In this document: positions 52,953 to 61,320 of the stretch, in pieces
Numbering within the stretch: position 1 is the stretch's first letter
Layout of the letters: each line of letters begins with the position of its first letter
Origin: Halosimplex litoreum
Lineage (GTDB): Archaea > Halobacteriota > Halobacteria > Halobacteriales > Haloarculaceae
Length of the DNA stretch: 64,000 nucleotides
NCBI RefSeq assembly: GCF_016065055.1
Contig: NZ_CP065856.1
Span: forward strand, 2,417,836-2,481,835
Reading direction: 5' to 3'
The notes under the pieces: model-generated
The model's database searches: none
Seen by the model: the letters and a program-made list of their open reading frames with translations, nothing else
What the model was told of the DNA's origin: nothing
Program-made: the position numbers and the translations under genes

Positions 52953-53013
52953 ACCGTCGTCTCGAATCGGAATGTCAAGTGTCCGTCGAAAGCCCACGGT
53001 CGACGAGCGCCGC

Positions 53014-53295
53014 TCACCACGTCTCGATGTCGCCCGAGCGGATGTCCTCGACACAGCCCTGGCAGTCCTGCGATTGGGGGTCGAAACAGCCCGGGCGGTG
53101 CTCGGGGTCGAGTTCGACCGCGCGGCGCTCGGCGTGCCGGCGGCAGACGATCCGCGCGCGCCCGTCGTCGCCGTGGGGGAGGTCGGCCTCCGCGGAGCGG
53201 CGGGCGTGTCTGTAGGCGCGCTTGGCCTCGCCGATCTGGCGGCCCGCCGACCGGAGCTTCTGCCGGAGGACGCGCTCGATACGGTCGTCTGCCAT
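53014..53295 (-). CDS. DUF7091-like haloarchaeal protein
   Basis: A 93-residue protein with basic N-terminus (IERVLRQKLRSAGRQIGEAKRAYRHARR) and a Cys-rich end (IVCRRHAERRAVELDPEHRPGCFDPQSQDCQGCVED), where four Cys may bind zinc. It resembles a conserved haloarchaeal family of unknown function. It ends 62 bp upstream of the Bat regulator, same strand. Confidence 0.72.
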   Translation of the reverse strand: MADDRIERVLRQKLRSAGRQIGEAKRAYRHARRSAEADLPHGDDGRARIVCRRHAERRAVELDPEHRPGCFDPQSQDCQGCVEDIRSGDIETW

Positions 53296-53371
53296 CTGGT
53301 CGCCGGTTAGGCGGCGTGGCCCTTAGCCCCGTCGGCGTTCGGCGGGATCGGGGGTGGACGAGGACTACCGC

Positions 53372-54076
53372 TCAGCCCAGATCGTCGATCACCGCTTCGA
53401 CCTCGCCGAGCGTCTCGACGACGTAGTCCGGCTCACACACCTCGCCGACGGGCGGGGTCGCGTGGGCCGTGACTTGGACGGTCGTCATCCCGACCTCGGA
53501 CGCCCACGTGTCCTCGTCGACCCGGTCGCCGACCATCAGACAGTCCTCGCCGTCGAGACCCGTCCGGTCGAGAAACGCCTCGAACGGCTCGACCGTCGAC
53601 TTCTCGGCCTCGACCGCGGCCGAGGTCAGCACGAGGTCGAAGGCGTCGTCGACGTCCAGCGATTCGAGTCGCCGGTCGGTCATCAATTCGTTGCCGTTGG
53701 TGATGGCGCCGACGAACAGATCGCGGTCACAACAGTGTCCCAGGACCGATTCGGCGTCCTCGTCCGGTGATTCGGCGTCGAGGCGAGTCTCCCAGAACAC
53801 CCGGTCGAGGGCTTCGATATCTTCCTGGGGCGCGTCGCGGTCCCAAACCTCGAAGAACAGTTCGGTGTAGCGGCCGAGTTCGAAGCGTCGATAGTCGCCG
53901 TGATAGCGGTCGGCGAACCGTTCGCCCGTTCGTGCCGTCAGGTCGTCGAAGGTCTCGCGGTCGATCTCGTAGCCTCGGTCGCACATCTCCCGATAGCGCG
54001 CGTCGACCGCGCGGCCGACCGCGTCGTCGCCGTGAAAGAGCGTTCCCCCGAAGTCGAAGATCACCGCCTCGACCAT
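53372..54076 (-). CDS. HAD-family phosphatase/hydrolase
   Basis: A 234-residue haloacid-dehalogenase-superfamily enzyme. Motif I is FDFGGTLF with nucleophile Asp8; the position two after it is Gly rather than the usual acid-base Asp. Motif II is GAITNGNE, motif III a Lys in EAEKSTVEPF and motif IV LMVGDRVDEDTW. The cap is an alpha-helical C1 type (residues about 15-95). The altered motif I is seen in some haloarchaeal HADs and may signal a changed activity. Substrate unknown. Confidence 0.87.
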   Translation of the reverse strand: MVEAVIFDFGGTLFHGDDAVGRAVDARYREMCDRGYEIDRETFDDLTARTGERFADRYHGDYRRFELGRYTELFFEVWDRDAPQEDIEALDRVFWETRLDAESPDEDAESVLGHCCDRDLFVGAITNGNELMTDRRLESLDVDDAFDLVLTSAAVEAEKSTVEPFEAFLDRTGLDGEDCLMVGDRVDEDTWASEVGMTTVQVTAHATPPVGEVCEPDYVVETLGEVEAVIDDLG

Positions 54077-54144
54077 CCGTGCTCGTTCTCCGACGCCACG
54101 CTGTGGCGATAAAAAGCTGCCGCGAACGCCCCGATGGGTGCGGG

Positions 54145-55170
54145 TCAGTCCGCCTCGACCCGCGGTTCGGTCCGGAGGTCGACGTCGACGCGGCGCCCGG
54201 TCCGGGCGGACTCGTAGGCCGCTTCGGTGACGGCGGTGACTTTCAGGGCGTCGCGGGCCGTGGCCGGCGGTTCCGCGCCGTCGCGGATCACGTCGACGAA
54301 GGCCGTGCCCTTGTTGCGGCTCTCCCCCTCGTGTTCGGGGGCGTGCGCGTTATTCTCGTCGTCGACGAAATCGAGGTCGCGCTCGCCCCAGTCGCTCCCG
54401 CGCACGCGGAACCCGCCCTGCTCGCCCCAGACGTCGAGGTGCTCGCGCACGACCGGCGAGTCGCCGGAGACGCCGACACTGGCGACCGCGCCGTTCTCGA
54501 ACGCGACGTCCAGCGCGGCCTGGACGTCCACCCGCTCGGCCTCGTCGTCGAAGCGCATCTGGGCGCTGACCGAGACGGGGGTGAGTCCGGTCGTCCACAG
54601 CAGCGCGTCGAGGACGTGGCTCCCGGTGTCGTAGAGCTGCCCGCCCCCGGAGAGGTCGGGGTTGGCCCGCCAGGTGCCCCGCTGGTGGGTGATCCAGTTC
54701 TGGGTGATCGACGCGCTGAGGAACTGCGGGTCGCCGACCCGTTCGTCGAGCGCCTCGCGTGCCCGCTGGAACGCCGGCGAGAGGTGGCGCTGGTAGCCGA
54801 CCATCAGCGCGGCGTCGCTGGCCTCGCTGCGGTCGACGAGGTCGCGCGCGTGGTCGAGGTCGACACACAGCGGTTTCTCACAGAGGGTGTCGATCTCTCG
54901 TTCGAGCGCGGCGACGACCTGCTCGTGGTGCAGTGCGTGGGGCGTGGCGATCGCGACCCCGTCGAGGTCCGCGCCGTCGAGCATCGCCTCGTGTGACTCG
55001 TAGCGCTGGTCGTCGGGCACGCCGAACTCCTCGGCCCCGCTCCGCCGGGCCTCGTCGCTCACGTCCGCGACCGCCACGACCTCGGCGTCGGCGACGGCAT
55101 CGATTTCGCGCGCGAGCGGCGTCCCGAGACCGCCGAGCCCCGTGACGCCGATCCTGACCGTGTCTACCAT
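54145..55170 (-). CDS. Gfo/Idh/MocA-family oxidoreductase
   Basis: A 341-residue NAD(P)-dependent dehydrogenase. The N-terminal Rossmann motif is GVTGLGGLGTPLARE, followed by GVAIATPHALHHEQVVAALER and the signature CEKPLCVDLDHARDLVD. The C-terminal domain supplies a GGQLYDTGSHVLDALLW segment with the catalytic-type His. Family members oxidise sugars, sugar acids, inositols and related alcohols; the substrate cannot be read. ATG at 55170. Confidence 0.93.
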   Translation of the reverse strand: MVDTVRIGVTGLGGLGTPLAREIDAVADAEVVAVADVSDEARRSGAEEFGVPDDQRYESHEAMLDGADLDGVAIATPHALHHEQVVAALEREIDTLCEKPLCVDLDHARDLVDRSEASDAALMVGYQRHLSPAFQRAREALDERVGDPQFLSASITQNWITHQRGTWRANPDLSGGGQLYDTGSHVLDALLWTTGLTPVSVSAQMRFDDEAERVDVQAALDVAFENGAVASVGVSGDSPVVREHLDVWGEQGGFRVRGSDWGERDLDFVDDENNAHAPEHEGESRNKGTAFVDVIRDGAEPPATARDALKVTAVTEAAYESARTGRRVDVDLRTEPRVEAD

Positions 55171-55462
55171 ACCCGTCCCATGTGAGTGAGTTTCAAGACT
55201 CTTTGGTTTCCGGAGGCTTCGGATAGCTGAACCGATAGTCGAAACATACGTACGAGGTTTCCGCTCGGTACGCCGGATACCACGGCGGATCCCTTCGGCG
55301 GTTCGGCGGCCGTTGCTCGCCGCCAGTTTCGAGGGTCCCGACCGCCCGACGCACTCGTCGGTAATCGCGGCACGACGCCCGTGCTCCGCCGGCCAGACGC
55401 CGAGAATATCCGACTCTTAGGTGCTCTGGCGCAACGTTTCACTTCCACTCCGCCGTGCGAGC

Positions 55463-55468
55463 GTTTAT
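55463..55468 (+). promoter_or_regulatory. TATA box of the RPA3 operon
   Basis: TTTATG about 27 bp before ATG 55492, the only recognisable element in the 321-bp gap after the Gfo/Idh gene. It supports a leaderless mRNA and the upstream of two candidate starts (55492 over 55534). Confidence 0.6.
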
Positions 55469-55491
55469 GTACGGGGGCGACCAAGTGACGG

Positions 55492-56469
55492 ATGTCTCCC
55501 ATCGAAAACAACGCGGAGACAGGAACGACACAGATGACGGATTTGCGTACACAGGCGACAGAGATACACGAACAGTTCGAAGACCAGCTGGAGATTTCCG
55601 TCGACGACGTGGAGGAGCGTCTCGACACGCTGGTCAACGAGTACAAGGTCCCCCTCTCGGAGGCCCGTCGGAGCGTCACCAACACCTACCTCGACGAGGC
55701 GGGCATGGAGCGCGACGAACTGGGCGGTGGCGGCTCGGGCAACGACCGGGTGCAGGTCGCCGACGTCGACGCGCCCGAGGAGTGGGTCGACATCAAGGGC
55801 GAGGTCACGGAGCTGTGGGAGGCCAACTCCGACGCCGTGGCACAGGTCGGCCTGTTCGGCGACGAGACGGGCACGATCAAGTTCACCAAGTGGTCGAAAT
55901 CCGACCTGCCCGAGCTGGAGGAGGGGACGGTCTACGACCTGCGGAACGTCGTCACCGACGAGTACGAGGGGCGGTTCTCGGTGAAGCTCAATCGCACCAC
56001 GGTGATCGAGGAACTCGACGAGGAGATCGAGGTCGGCGACGACGACGTGAGCGTCGAGGGGGCCTTAGTCGACATCCAGTCCGGGTCCGGACTGATCAAG
56101 CGCTGTCCCGAGGACGAGTGCACGCGCGTCCTCCAGAACGGGCGCTGCAACGAGCACGGCGAGGTCGAAGGCGAGTTCGACCTCCGGATCAAGGGCGTGC
56201 TCGACGACGGCGAGGAGGTCCACGAGATCCTCTTCAACCAGGAGGCCACCGAGAACCTCACCGGCATCACGCTGGAGGAGGCCCAGGAGATGGCGATGGA
56301 CGCGCTGGACACCTCCGTGGTGGCCGACGAGATGCGCGCGGACCTGCTGGGGAAGTACTACCGCGTCACCGGGCCGACTTTCCGTCGGTACGTGCTGGTC
56401 GACGAGGTCGAGCGACTCTCCGATCCGACGGATGCAGAGGCCGTGCTGATCAAAGCGAGGTCGATCTAG
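55492..56469 (+). CDS. rpa3: Replication protein A subunit, RPA3 type (single-strand DNA-binding)
   Basis: A 325-residue protein. A helical N-terminal segment (about residues 15-75) precedes an OB-fold at about 85-180 (WVDIKGEVTELWEANSDAVAQVGLFGDETGTIKFTKW). A zinc-finger-like site follows, with Cys205, Cys210, Cys219 and His222 in RCPEDECTRVLQNGRCNEHG, then a C-terminal domain. It coats single-stranded DNA in replication and repair. The stop TAG abuts the ATG of the next gene, the RPA-associated partner, so they form a translationally coupled pair as in Haloferax RPA3. Confidence 0.93.
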   Translation: MSPIENNAETGTTQMTDLRTQATEIHEQFEDQLEISVDDVEERLDTLVNEYKVPLSEARRSVTNTYLDEAGMERDELGGGGSGNDRVQVADVDAPEEWVDIKGEVTELWEANSDAVAQVGLFGDETGTIKFTKWSKSDLPELEEGTVYDLRNVVTDEYEGRFSVKLNRTTVIEELDEEIEVGDDDVSVEGALVDIQSGSGLIKRCPEDECTRVLQNGRCNEHGEVEGEFDLRIKGVLDDGEEVHEILFNQEATENLTGITLEEAQEMAMDALDTSVVADEMRADLLGKYYRVTGPTFRRYVLVDEVERLSDPTDAEAVLIKARSI

Positions 56470-57093
56470 ATGGCGACGACACCCACTCGAGAGGTCGCCC
56501 GCCGCGTGTTCGCGGGCGAGTTCAACGACGCGACCTACACGTTCAAAGAGAGCGACGACGAGCGAGCCCCCGTCTATCTGTTGCTCCCGACGGGCGAGCG
56601 GGCCAACCGCGTGTTCCTCGTCGGGACGCTCATGGAGACCGAGGACGTGGGCGACGACAGCGAGTACTGGCAGGGGCAGGTCATCGACCCCAACGGCGAC
56701 CGCTACTACATGTACGCGGGCCAGTACCAGCCCGACGCGGCCTCGATGCTGCGGGAGCTGGAGCCGCCGGCGTACATCTCGGTCGTCGGCAAGCCACGCA
56801 CCTACGAGACCGACGACGGCGAGGTGAACGTCTCCATCCGACCGGAGTCGATCACCGAGGTCGACGCGGCGACCCGCGATCGGTGGGTCGTCGAGACCGC
56901 CGAGCGCACGCTCGACCGGATCGGCCGCTACAAGGACGAAACCGGCGAGGACGGCGACGCCGCCGTCGACGAGTACGTCGCGATGGCCGCCGAGGAGTAC
57001 GACCTCCCGATCGAGGACTACCGCCGCCAGGTCGTCGAGGCGCTGGAGAGCCTCGAAGACGACGAGGCGGTCGCCGCCGAGCCCGACGCCTGA
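56470..57093 (+). CDS. rpap3: RPA-associated protein (RPAP3 / COG3390)
   Basis: A 207-residue protein of the RPA-associated family. The OB-like portion is REVARRVFAGEFNDATYTFKESDDERAPVYLLLPTGERANRVFLVGTL, with YWQGQVIDPNGDRYYMYAGQYQPDA and then a helical acidic tail. In haloarchaea it is encoded with the cognate RPA and binds it; loss sensitises cells to DNA damage. The gene starts directly after the RPA3 stop. Confidence 0.92.
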   Translation: MATTPTREVARRVFAGEFNDATYTFKESDDERAPVYLLLPTGERANRVFLVGTLMETEDVGDDSEYWQGQVIDPNGDRYYMYAGQYQPDAASMLRELEPPAYISVVGKPRTYETDDGEVNVSIRPESITEVDAATRDRWVVETAERTLDRIGRYKDETGEDGDAAVDEYVAMAAEEYDLPIEDYRRQVVEALESLEDDEAVAAEPDA

Positions 57094-57297
57094 CCGGCGG
57101 GCCGCGGTAGCGACTCTTCGACCCGTTCGAGAGAACACGACGGCCCGGTGAAAGCCGTCGATCGACGCTCGCAATCGGGCGTTCGACGACTCCACGTATC
57201 AGAGATGATGCCGAGCCGAGCCCGCGTATCGGTCCGTAGCGAGTCCGAGACGGTTTCTTTCAGCCGAGCACGGACTCGTGCCAGCGTCTGACAAACG

Positions 57298-57303
57298 ATT
57301 AAG
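57298..57303 (+). promoter_or_regulatory. TATA element plus Shine-Dalgarno for the RHH protein
   Basis: ATTAAG about 28 bp before ATG 57329; GAGGAG lies at 57321-57326. The two signals give this gene both a leaderless-type spacing and a ribosome site, so the true leader length is unclear. Confidence 0.5.
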
Positions 57304-57328
57304 TGGGGCGGGAAACGAGTGAGGAGTA

Positions 57329-57766
57329 ATGAGTAAGAACAAGACGATCTCCTTTCGCGTGAGCGAGGACAAGTTCGAGACGCTCCGCGAGATCGCCGAC
57401 GAGCGAGATCTCTCGCTGTCGGCGGTGTTCAGGGACTACGTCGACATGCTCGTCGCCCACGACGGGCAGGTGGAGGTGGTACCGGAACACCAGCTCAACG
57501 AGTCCAACGCCTCGACCAGCGACACGGAGAGCTTCCCGCCGAAGGTCGAGGTGCCAAAGAGCTTCGTCCGCGAGCACGAGCGCCTCGAACTCGAAGCGGA
57601 ACACCTCCGCGAACAGCTCGAAGAGCACAAGCGCTACGTGACGAAACTCCGCCAGCAGCTCGACGAGCAGGACAAGGAAGACGTCGTCCAGCTCGAAGAC
57701 CTCGACGGCAGCGAGGACGACGAGGAAGCCTCCTATCGCCTCGGCAACTTCGAAGAGTCGATCTAG
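57329..57766 (+). CDS. Ribbon-helix-helix / coiled-coil regulator
   Basis: A 145-residue protein. The N-terminal ribbon-helix-helix (residues 1-50) reads KTISFRVSEDKFETLREIADERDLSLSAVFRDYVDMLV. A coiled coil spans about 75-115 (LELEAEHLREQLEEHKRYVTKLRQQLDEQ), and the end is acidic. It is conserved in haloarchaea without a settled role; dimeric DNA binding is expected from the fold. It is monocistronic, with no toxin partner downstream, so an antitoxin role is not supported. Confidence 0.85.
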   Translation: MSKNKTISFRVSEDKFETLREIADERDLSLSAVFRDYVDMLVAHDGQVEVVPEHQLNESNASTSDTESFPPKVEVPKSFVREHERLELEAEHLREQLEEHKRYVTKLRQQLDEQDKEDVVQLEDLDGSEDDEEASYRLGNFEESI

Positions 57767-57895
57767 CGCGGCCGTTCTCACTCCGCTTCTCGCGTTCTCT
57801 TCACCCACGTTCTCTCCGTTTCCCGTCACTGGCGCTCGCGTACGACACCCGCCAGCCGAGCCGTTATGTTCTTCGCGAGCGTGATGTGGTATCGT

Positions 57896-58090
57896 ATGTC
57901 GTTCGACACAGAGCGCGTGTCGACACTCCTGTTCGATTCGCACAGCACGCTCGTGGACGTCGACGTGGCCGAGCGGGCGCTCGCGGAGTGGGTCGCCGAT
58001 CCCGACGAAGCTGTGGCGAGCGCGCTCGCTGGAGTACACGATGGTCGCCAACCACCTCGGCGCCTACCGGCCGTTCTACGAGCTGAAGCC
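57896..58090 (+). pseudogene. Frameshifted remnant of a type II haloacid dehalogenase-like gene
   Basis: From ATG 57896 the frame reads LLFDSHSTLVDVDVAERALAEWVADP, the motif I region of haloarchaeal HAD type II proteins. At about 58014 the conserved continuation (WRARSLEYTMVANHLGAYRPFYEL) moves to the next frame, indicating a single-base indel. After about 58090 nothing of the family remains. The product would be inactive. The rest of the gap to 58274 is unrecognisable apart from the promoter of the next gene. Confidence 0.85.
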
Positions 58091-58236
58091 GACCTCGGGC
58101 ACAGACCACCCCGCTGTTCCCGTCCTCAGTGACAGTCAGCACAGTAGGCTTCATCCCGCGACGAAATCTCCGGGGATTCGCCTCGCGACCACTGTCACGA
58201 GTTCCGTCGTTCAATTATCGGCGATGAGAGCGAGCG

Positions 58237-58255
58237 GAGACATTTAATATGTCTC
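58237..58255. promoter_or_regulatory. Palindrome overlapping the TATA box of the 7TM kinase
   Basis: A perfect 7-bp inverted repeat GAGACAT (58237-58243) and ATGTCTC (58249-58255) encloses TTAAT, which itself is the TATA-like element about 29 bp before ATG 58275. A dimeric regulator bound here would block TBP, so this is a good candidate operator. Confidence 0.6.
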
Positions 58256-58274
58256 TGTAAGGGTAGCCAGTCAT

Positions 58275-60071
58275 ATGGCTGGCAGTTCGTCGGTTGTCTG
58301 GGCATACCACTCGCTCTTGCTATTTGCGACGGTTCTACACGTGCTTCTCGGGTACTGGATCTATCGGGATCACTGGGACAAGCGCGGTGCGAAGTGGTTC
58401 GTAGCGATGCTCGCGATCGGCGGCGCGTACGCGCTGTGCGCGTCCGCTCAGTTGCTCGTTCCCTGGCTCGAAGTGAAGACCGTCCTCTCGACGGTGGGTG
58501 GCTTCTTCGGGTTGCTCTCCTACGTGGCCTTCGCCGTTTTCGCGGGGAAGTACACGGAGACCGAGTACCACCGGCGTCCGGTCGTCAAGCTCGCCCTGGT
58601 GACAGTTCCGGTCAGCTACTTCGTGTTCGTCCTCGTTCGACCAATCGTAGACCTCTGGGTTACCGACTACTGGATCGAGACCGAGCCGTTCCGATACCTG
58701 GCGCACAAACCCGGGCCGGGCCTTCTCTTCGTCGCGGTGCTGTCGTATCTCGTCGGCTTCTACAACCTCTACAGGCTGTCCATATATCTCCTGTCGACCT
58801 CGAAACGTGCCACGAAACAGCTCGGTCTCCTGATGGCCGGGACGTTCAGCGTCATGCTCATCGCCACCGCGAGCAACCTCGGGCTGTTCCCCGCGGAACA
58901 CTTCTATCACGGCGTCTACGCGACGATTCCGTTCATCCTGTTCACCTCACTGGCGCTGTTCCGGTACGACTTCCTGCGGGTTCAACCCGTCGCCCGTACC
59001 GCTGTCGTCGAAGGTCTCGACGACCCCGTCATCGTCCTCGACGGGGACCGCGCCGTCGCGGATTTCAACCAGGCGAGCACCCGCCTGTGGCCACTTCTGC
59101 CCGACGCCGTCGGCGAACCGATCGCGGACGCCTGTCCCGACCTGGTAGACGCGATGTGGCTCGACGACGAGACGTGGGACCTCGCGGTGAAGGGAGACCG
59201 AGACGAACTCGCCGACCAGATCACGTTCACAGTCGACGGGACCGAGCGTCACTTCTCGGTCAACCTGTCGACTGTCGGCGGTGACGACGAGAGCGCAAAC
59301 TGGGTGTCGATTCTTCTCGGAGACGTCACGGAGCTCGAACGATCCCGTTGGCGGCTCGAGAAACAGAACGAACGCCTCGATCAGGTCGCCTCGACGATCT
59401 CACACGACCTCCGCAATCCCATCAATGTCGCCGACGGCTACGCCGAGCTCGTCGAGAGTCTGATCGACGAAGACGGGCTCGACGCAGGTGACGCCGAGAC
59501 CGCGATCGAACACCTCCACCGGATCCGGACCAGCCACGACCGGATGGAGGCGATTATCGCAGATATCCTCACCATCGCCCGCGAGGGCAAGACTGTCGAC
59601 GAGACTCGGCAGGTCTCGCTGGTGGCCGCAGCCCGCGACGCATGGCACAACGTCGAGACGGAAGACACCACCCTGACCATCGCCGCCGACCGGCGTCTCC
59701 AGGCTGACCGCTCGAAGCTCCTTTCGATTTTGGAGAATCTCTTCCGGAACGCCCTCGACCACGGTCCGAACGACGTCCACGTGACTGTGGAAGCGACCTC
59801 CGATGGCTTCGCTGTCGCCGACGACGGCCCTGGAATCCCGGCGGAGCACCGTGACAGTCTCTTCGAGTACGGCTACACCACCAGCGAGGAGGGAACCGGT
59901 CTCGGTCTTTCGATCGTCCAGGCCATGGCCGAGTCCCACGGCTGGACCGTCGAGCACGACGACGGATACGCCGACGGCGCGCGATTCGTCTTCGGCAACG
60001 TCGACGCAGTGCCGCTGTCCGACTCCGAAGCCGCCAGTCACGGCGATTCTGACCCGGTCCAGCACGGGTGA
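58275..60071 (+). CDS. Seven-helix membrane histidine kinase (7TM-PAS-HisKA-HATPase)
   Basis: A 598-residue sensor. Residues 1-225 contain seven hydrophobic helices with the haloarchaeal sensor type I pattern (YHSLLLFATVLHVLLGYWIYRDHWDKRGAKWF; NLGLFPAEHFYHGVYATIPFILFTSLALFRYDFL). A PAS domain occupies about 240-355. The kinase has His377 in STISHDLRNPINVADGY, an N box ILENLFRNALDHG, DDGPGIPAEH and GTGLGLSIVQ, all intact. It is likely a functional kinase sensing a membrane or extracellular cue. ATG at 58275; a palindrome covers its TATA box. No response regulator adjoins it. Confidence 0.94.
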   Translation: MAGSSSVVWAYHSLLLFATVLHVLLGYWIYRDHWDKRGAKWFVAMLAIGGAYALCASAQLLVPWLEVKTVLSTVGGFFGLLSYVAFAVFAGKYTETEYHRRPVVKLALVTVPVSYFVFVLVRPIVDLWVTDYWIETEPFRYLAHKPGPGLLFVAVLSYLVGFYNLYRLSIYLLSTSKRATKQLGLLMAGTFSVMLIATASNLGLFPAEHFYHGVYATIPFILFTSLALFRYDFLRVQPVARTAVVEGLDDPVIVLDGDRAVADFNQASTRLWPLLPDAVGEPIADACPDLVDAMWLDDETWDLAVKGDRDELADQITFTVDGTERHFSVNLSTVGGDDESANWVSILLGDVTELERSRWRLEKQNERLDQVASTISHDLRNPINVADGYAELVESLIDEDGLDAGDAETAIEHLHRIRTSHDRMEAIIADILTIAREGKTVDETRQVSLVAAARDAWHNVETEDTTLTIAADRRLQADRSKLLSILENLFRNALDHGPNDVHVTVEATSDGFAVADDGPGIPAEHRDSLFEYGYTTSEEGTGLGLSIVQAMAESHGWTVEHDDGYADGARFVFGNVDAVPLSDSEAASHGDSDPVQHG

Positions 60072-60147
60072 GTGGTCTCATCACAGCCTCGCGAGACGGG
60101 TATATCGTAGTCCGGAAGGGCCCGATTAGAGTGGATTCCCGAGACTG

Positions 60148-60600
60148 CTACAGTAGTTCTTCGCGCTTGCGACGAGCCTCGCTCGCGGCGTCGGAGCGAC
60201 CGTCCACGTCGGCGAGCGTCTCGACGGCTTCGAGCGTGCGGACGGCGCCGTCGAGAAAGGAGAGCACGTCGCCAGGGTAGGCGTAGAGCATGTAGTCGTC
60301 GCCCATCACGTCGACGATGGCATCGGGACCCAGCCCCTGGGCGCGGAGTTCGAGGAGATAGCGGACGAACTTCTCTTCGGGGTGGCCACAGTGGGGGTTG
60401 GCCTGGCAGTCACAATCCATGAAGTCGGTGGCGAAATCGAGCACGCGGTCCTGAGTGGTGTCGTCGAGTTTCGCGAGGTTCTCCCCCTGGAAGAGCATGT
60501 CCAGCGTCGCCCCTTTGAACGCCCCCTTGGGGAAGGAGGTCTCTAGCTGGGAGGCGATCTGCTGGTGGTTCTTGATGTAGATCTTGTCCGTGATGGCCAC
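60148..60600 (-). CDS. DUF5814-family protein
   Basis: A 150-residue protein matching the DUF5814 type: KIYIKNHQQIASQLETSFPKGAFKGATLDMLFQGENLAKLD, then DFMDCDCQANPHCGHPEEKFVRYLLELRAQG, where the Cys/His cluster (CDC...HCGH) may bind metal, and LYAYPGDVLSFLDGAVRTLEAVE. The domain also occurs fused to helicases, so a nucleic-acid link is possible but unproven. ATG at 60600. Confidence 0.82.
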   Translation of the reverse strand: MAITDKIYIKNHQQIASQLETSFPKGAFKGATLDMLFQGENLAKLDDTTQDRVLDFATDFMDCDCQANPHCGHPEEKFVRYLLELRAQGLGPDAIVDVMGDDYMLYAYPGDVLSFLDGAVRTLEAVETLADVDGRSDAASEARRKREELL

Positions 60601-60664
60601 GGTTGTTCGATCGGAGCGGCCGCGAGAGCAAAAGCGTCTCGGACGAAAGACGGAAGCATCGCCG

Positions 60665-60685
60665 GTGTATACACGGATGTGTACA
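60665..60685. promoter_or_regulatory. Candidate vapBC operator
   Basis: A perfect palindrome GTGTATACAC at 60665-60674 followed by TGTACA at 60680-60685, ending at the VapB ATG (60685). The symmetric pair is what a VapB dimer of dimers would bind to repress its own operon. Inference from position and symmetry. Confidence 0.6.
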
Positions 60686-60897
60686 TGGCCGACAAGACGA
60701 TCCGGGTCTCGGAGGAGACGTGGCGAAAGCTCCGGGCGCGAAAGCGGGGCGACGAGAGCTTCGACGCCGTCATCGAGCGCGAGCTGGTGGACGACGACCC
60801 GTTGGCCGGGTTCGGTGCGTGGAGCGACACGACCATCGACGAGTCGGTCCGCGAAGTCAAAACGGAGATGGACGAGGACCTGGAGTCCGAGCAGTGA
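60685..60897 (+). CDS. vapB: VapB-type antitoxin
   Basis: A 70-residue protein. The N-terminal DNA-binding segment KTIRVSEETWRKLRARKRGDESFDAVIERELV resembles ribbon-helix-helix antitoxins, and the tail GAWSDTTIDESVREVKTEMDEDL is of the kind that fits the PIN-toxin active site. Its stop TGA overlaps the GTG start of VapC (GTGA at 60894-60897), so translation is coupled. Confidence 0.9.
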   Translation: MADKTIRVSEETWRKLRARKRGDESFDAVIERELVDDDPLAGFGAWSDTTIDESVREVKTEMDEDLESEQ

Positions 60898-61283
60898 AAA
60901 TTCTCGACAGCAGTTACTGCGCAGACTTCCTTCGGGGTCGCGACGCGGCGCGGGAGTTCCGGCTCACCAACAGAGACGAGGGTCTCGTGCTCACGTCTGT
61001 GGGGTTCTACGAGCTCTATCACGGTGCAGTCAGAGAGGGACGAGATCCGGTCCTCGTCGACGACGATCTCCCGTGGGTGGAGCATCTGGAGTTCGACCGA
61101 CGTCACGCGCTGGAAGGGGCGCGTATCCGGCGAGAGCTGGAAGCCGACGGCCGGCGACTCCAGCATCCGGACATGATGATCGCCGGTGCCGCCCGCTCAC
61201 TGGACGTACCTGTCGTCACCGCAGACAGAGGGTTCGAGCACGTCGACGGCCTCACCGTCGAGAACTATCGCGAGCGAGACTGA
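60894..61283 (+). CDS. vapC: VapC-type PIN-domain ribonuclease toxin
   Basis: A 129-residue PIN-domain protein. The acidic active-site residues are Asp5 (ILDSSYC), Glu40 (FYELYHG), Asp93 (HPDMMIAGAA) and Asp111 (VVTADRGFEHV), all present, so it is predicted active. VapC toxins cleave tRNA or rRNA at defined sites when freed from VapB. GTG start overlaps VapB's stop by four bases. Confidence 0.93.
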   Translation: MKILDSSYCADFLRGRDAAREFRLTNRDEGLVLTSVGFYELYHGAVREGRDPVLVDDDLPWVEHLEFDRRHALEGARIRRELEADGRRLQHPDMMIAGAARSLDVPVVTADRGFEHVDGLTVENYRERD

Positions 61284-61320
61284 TCGGCGAGTCGATCGGA
61301 GTCCTGATCGCCGAGGCCGC

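Noticed and set aside
55171-55491. Possible gene in the gap before rpa3
   Set aside because: Open frames here are antisense or Arg/Ser-rich shadows. Apart from the rpa3 TATA box nothing is recognisable.
57200-57292. A possible C/D box RNA (ATGATG near 57207, CTGA near 57287)
   Set aside because: The C box is one base off, no internal C'/D' pair is in place and the length is too great for a typical archaeal C/D guide RNA.
57329-57766. Ribbon-helix-helix protein as an antitoxin
   Set aside because: No toxin-like gene overlaps or follows it, and the long coiled coil and conservation fit a stand-alone regulator better.
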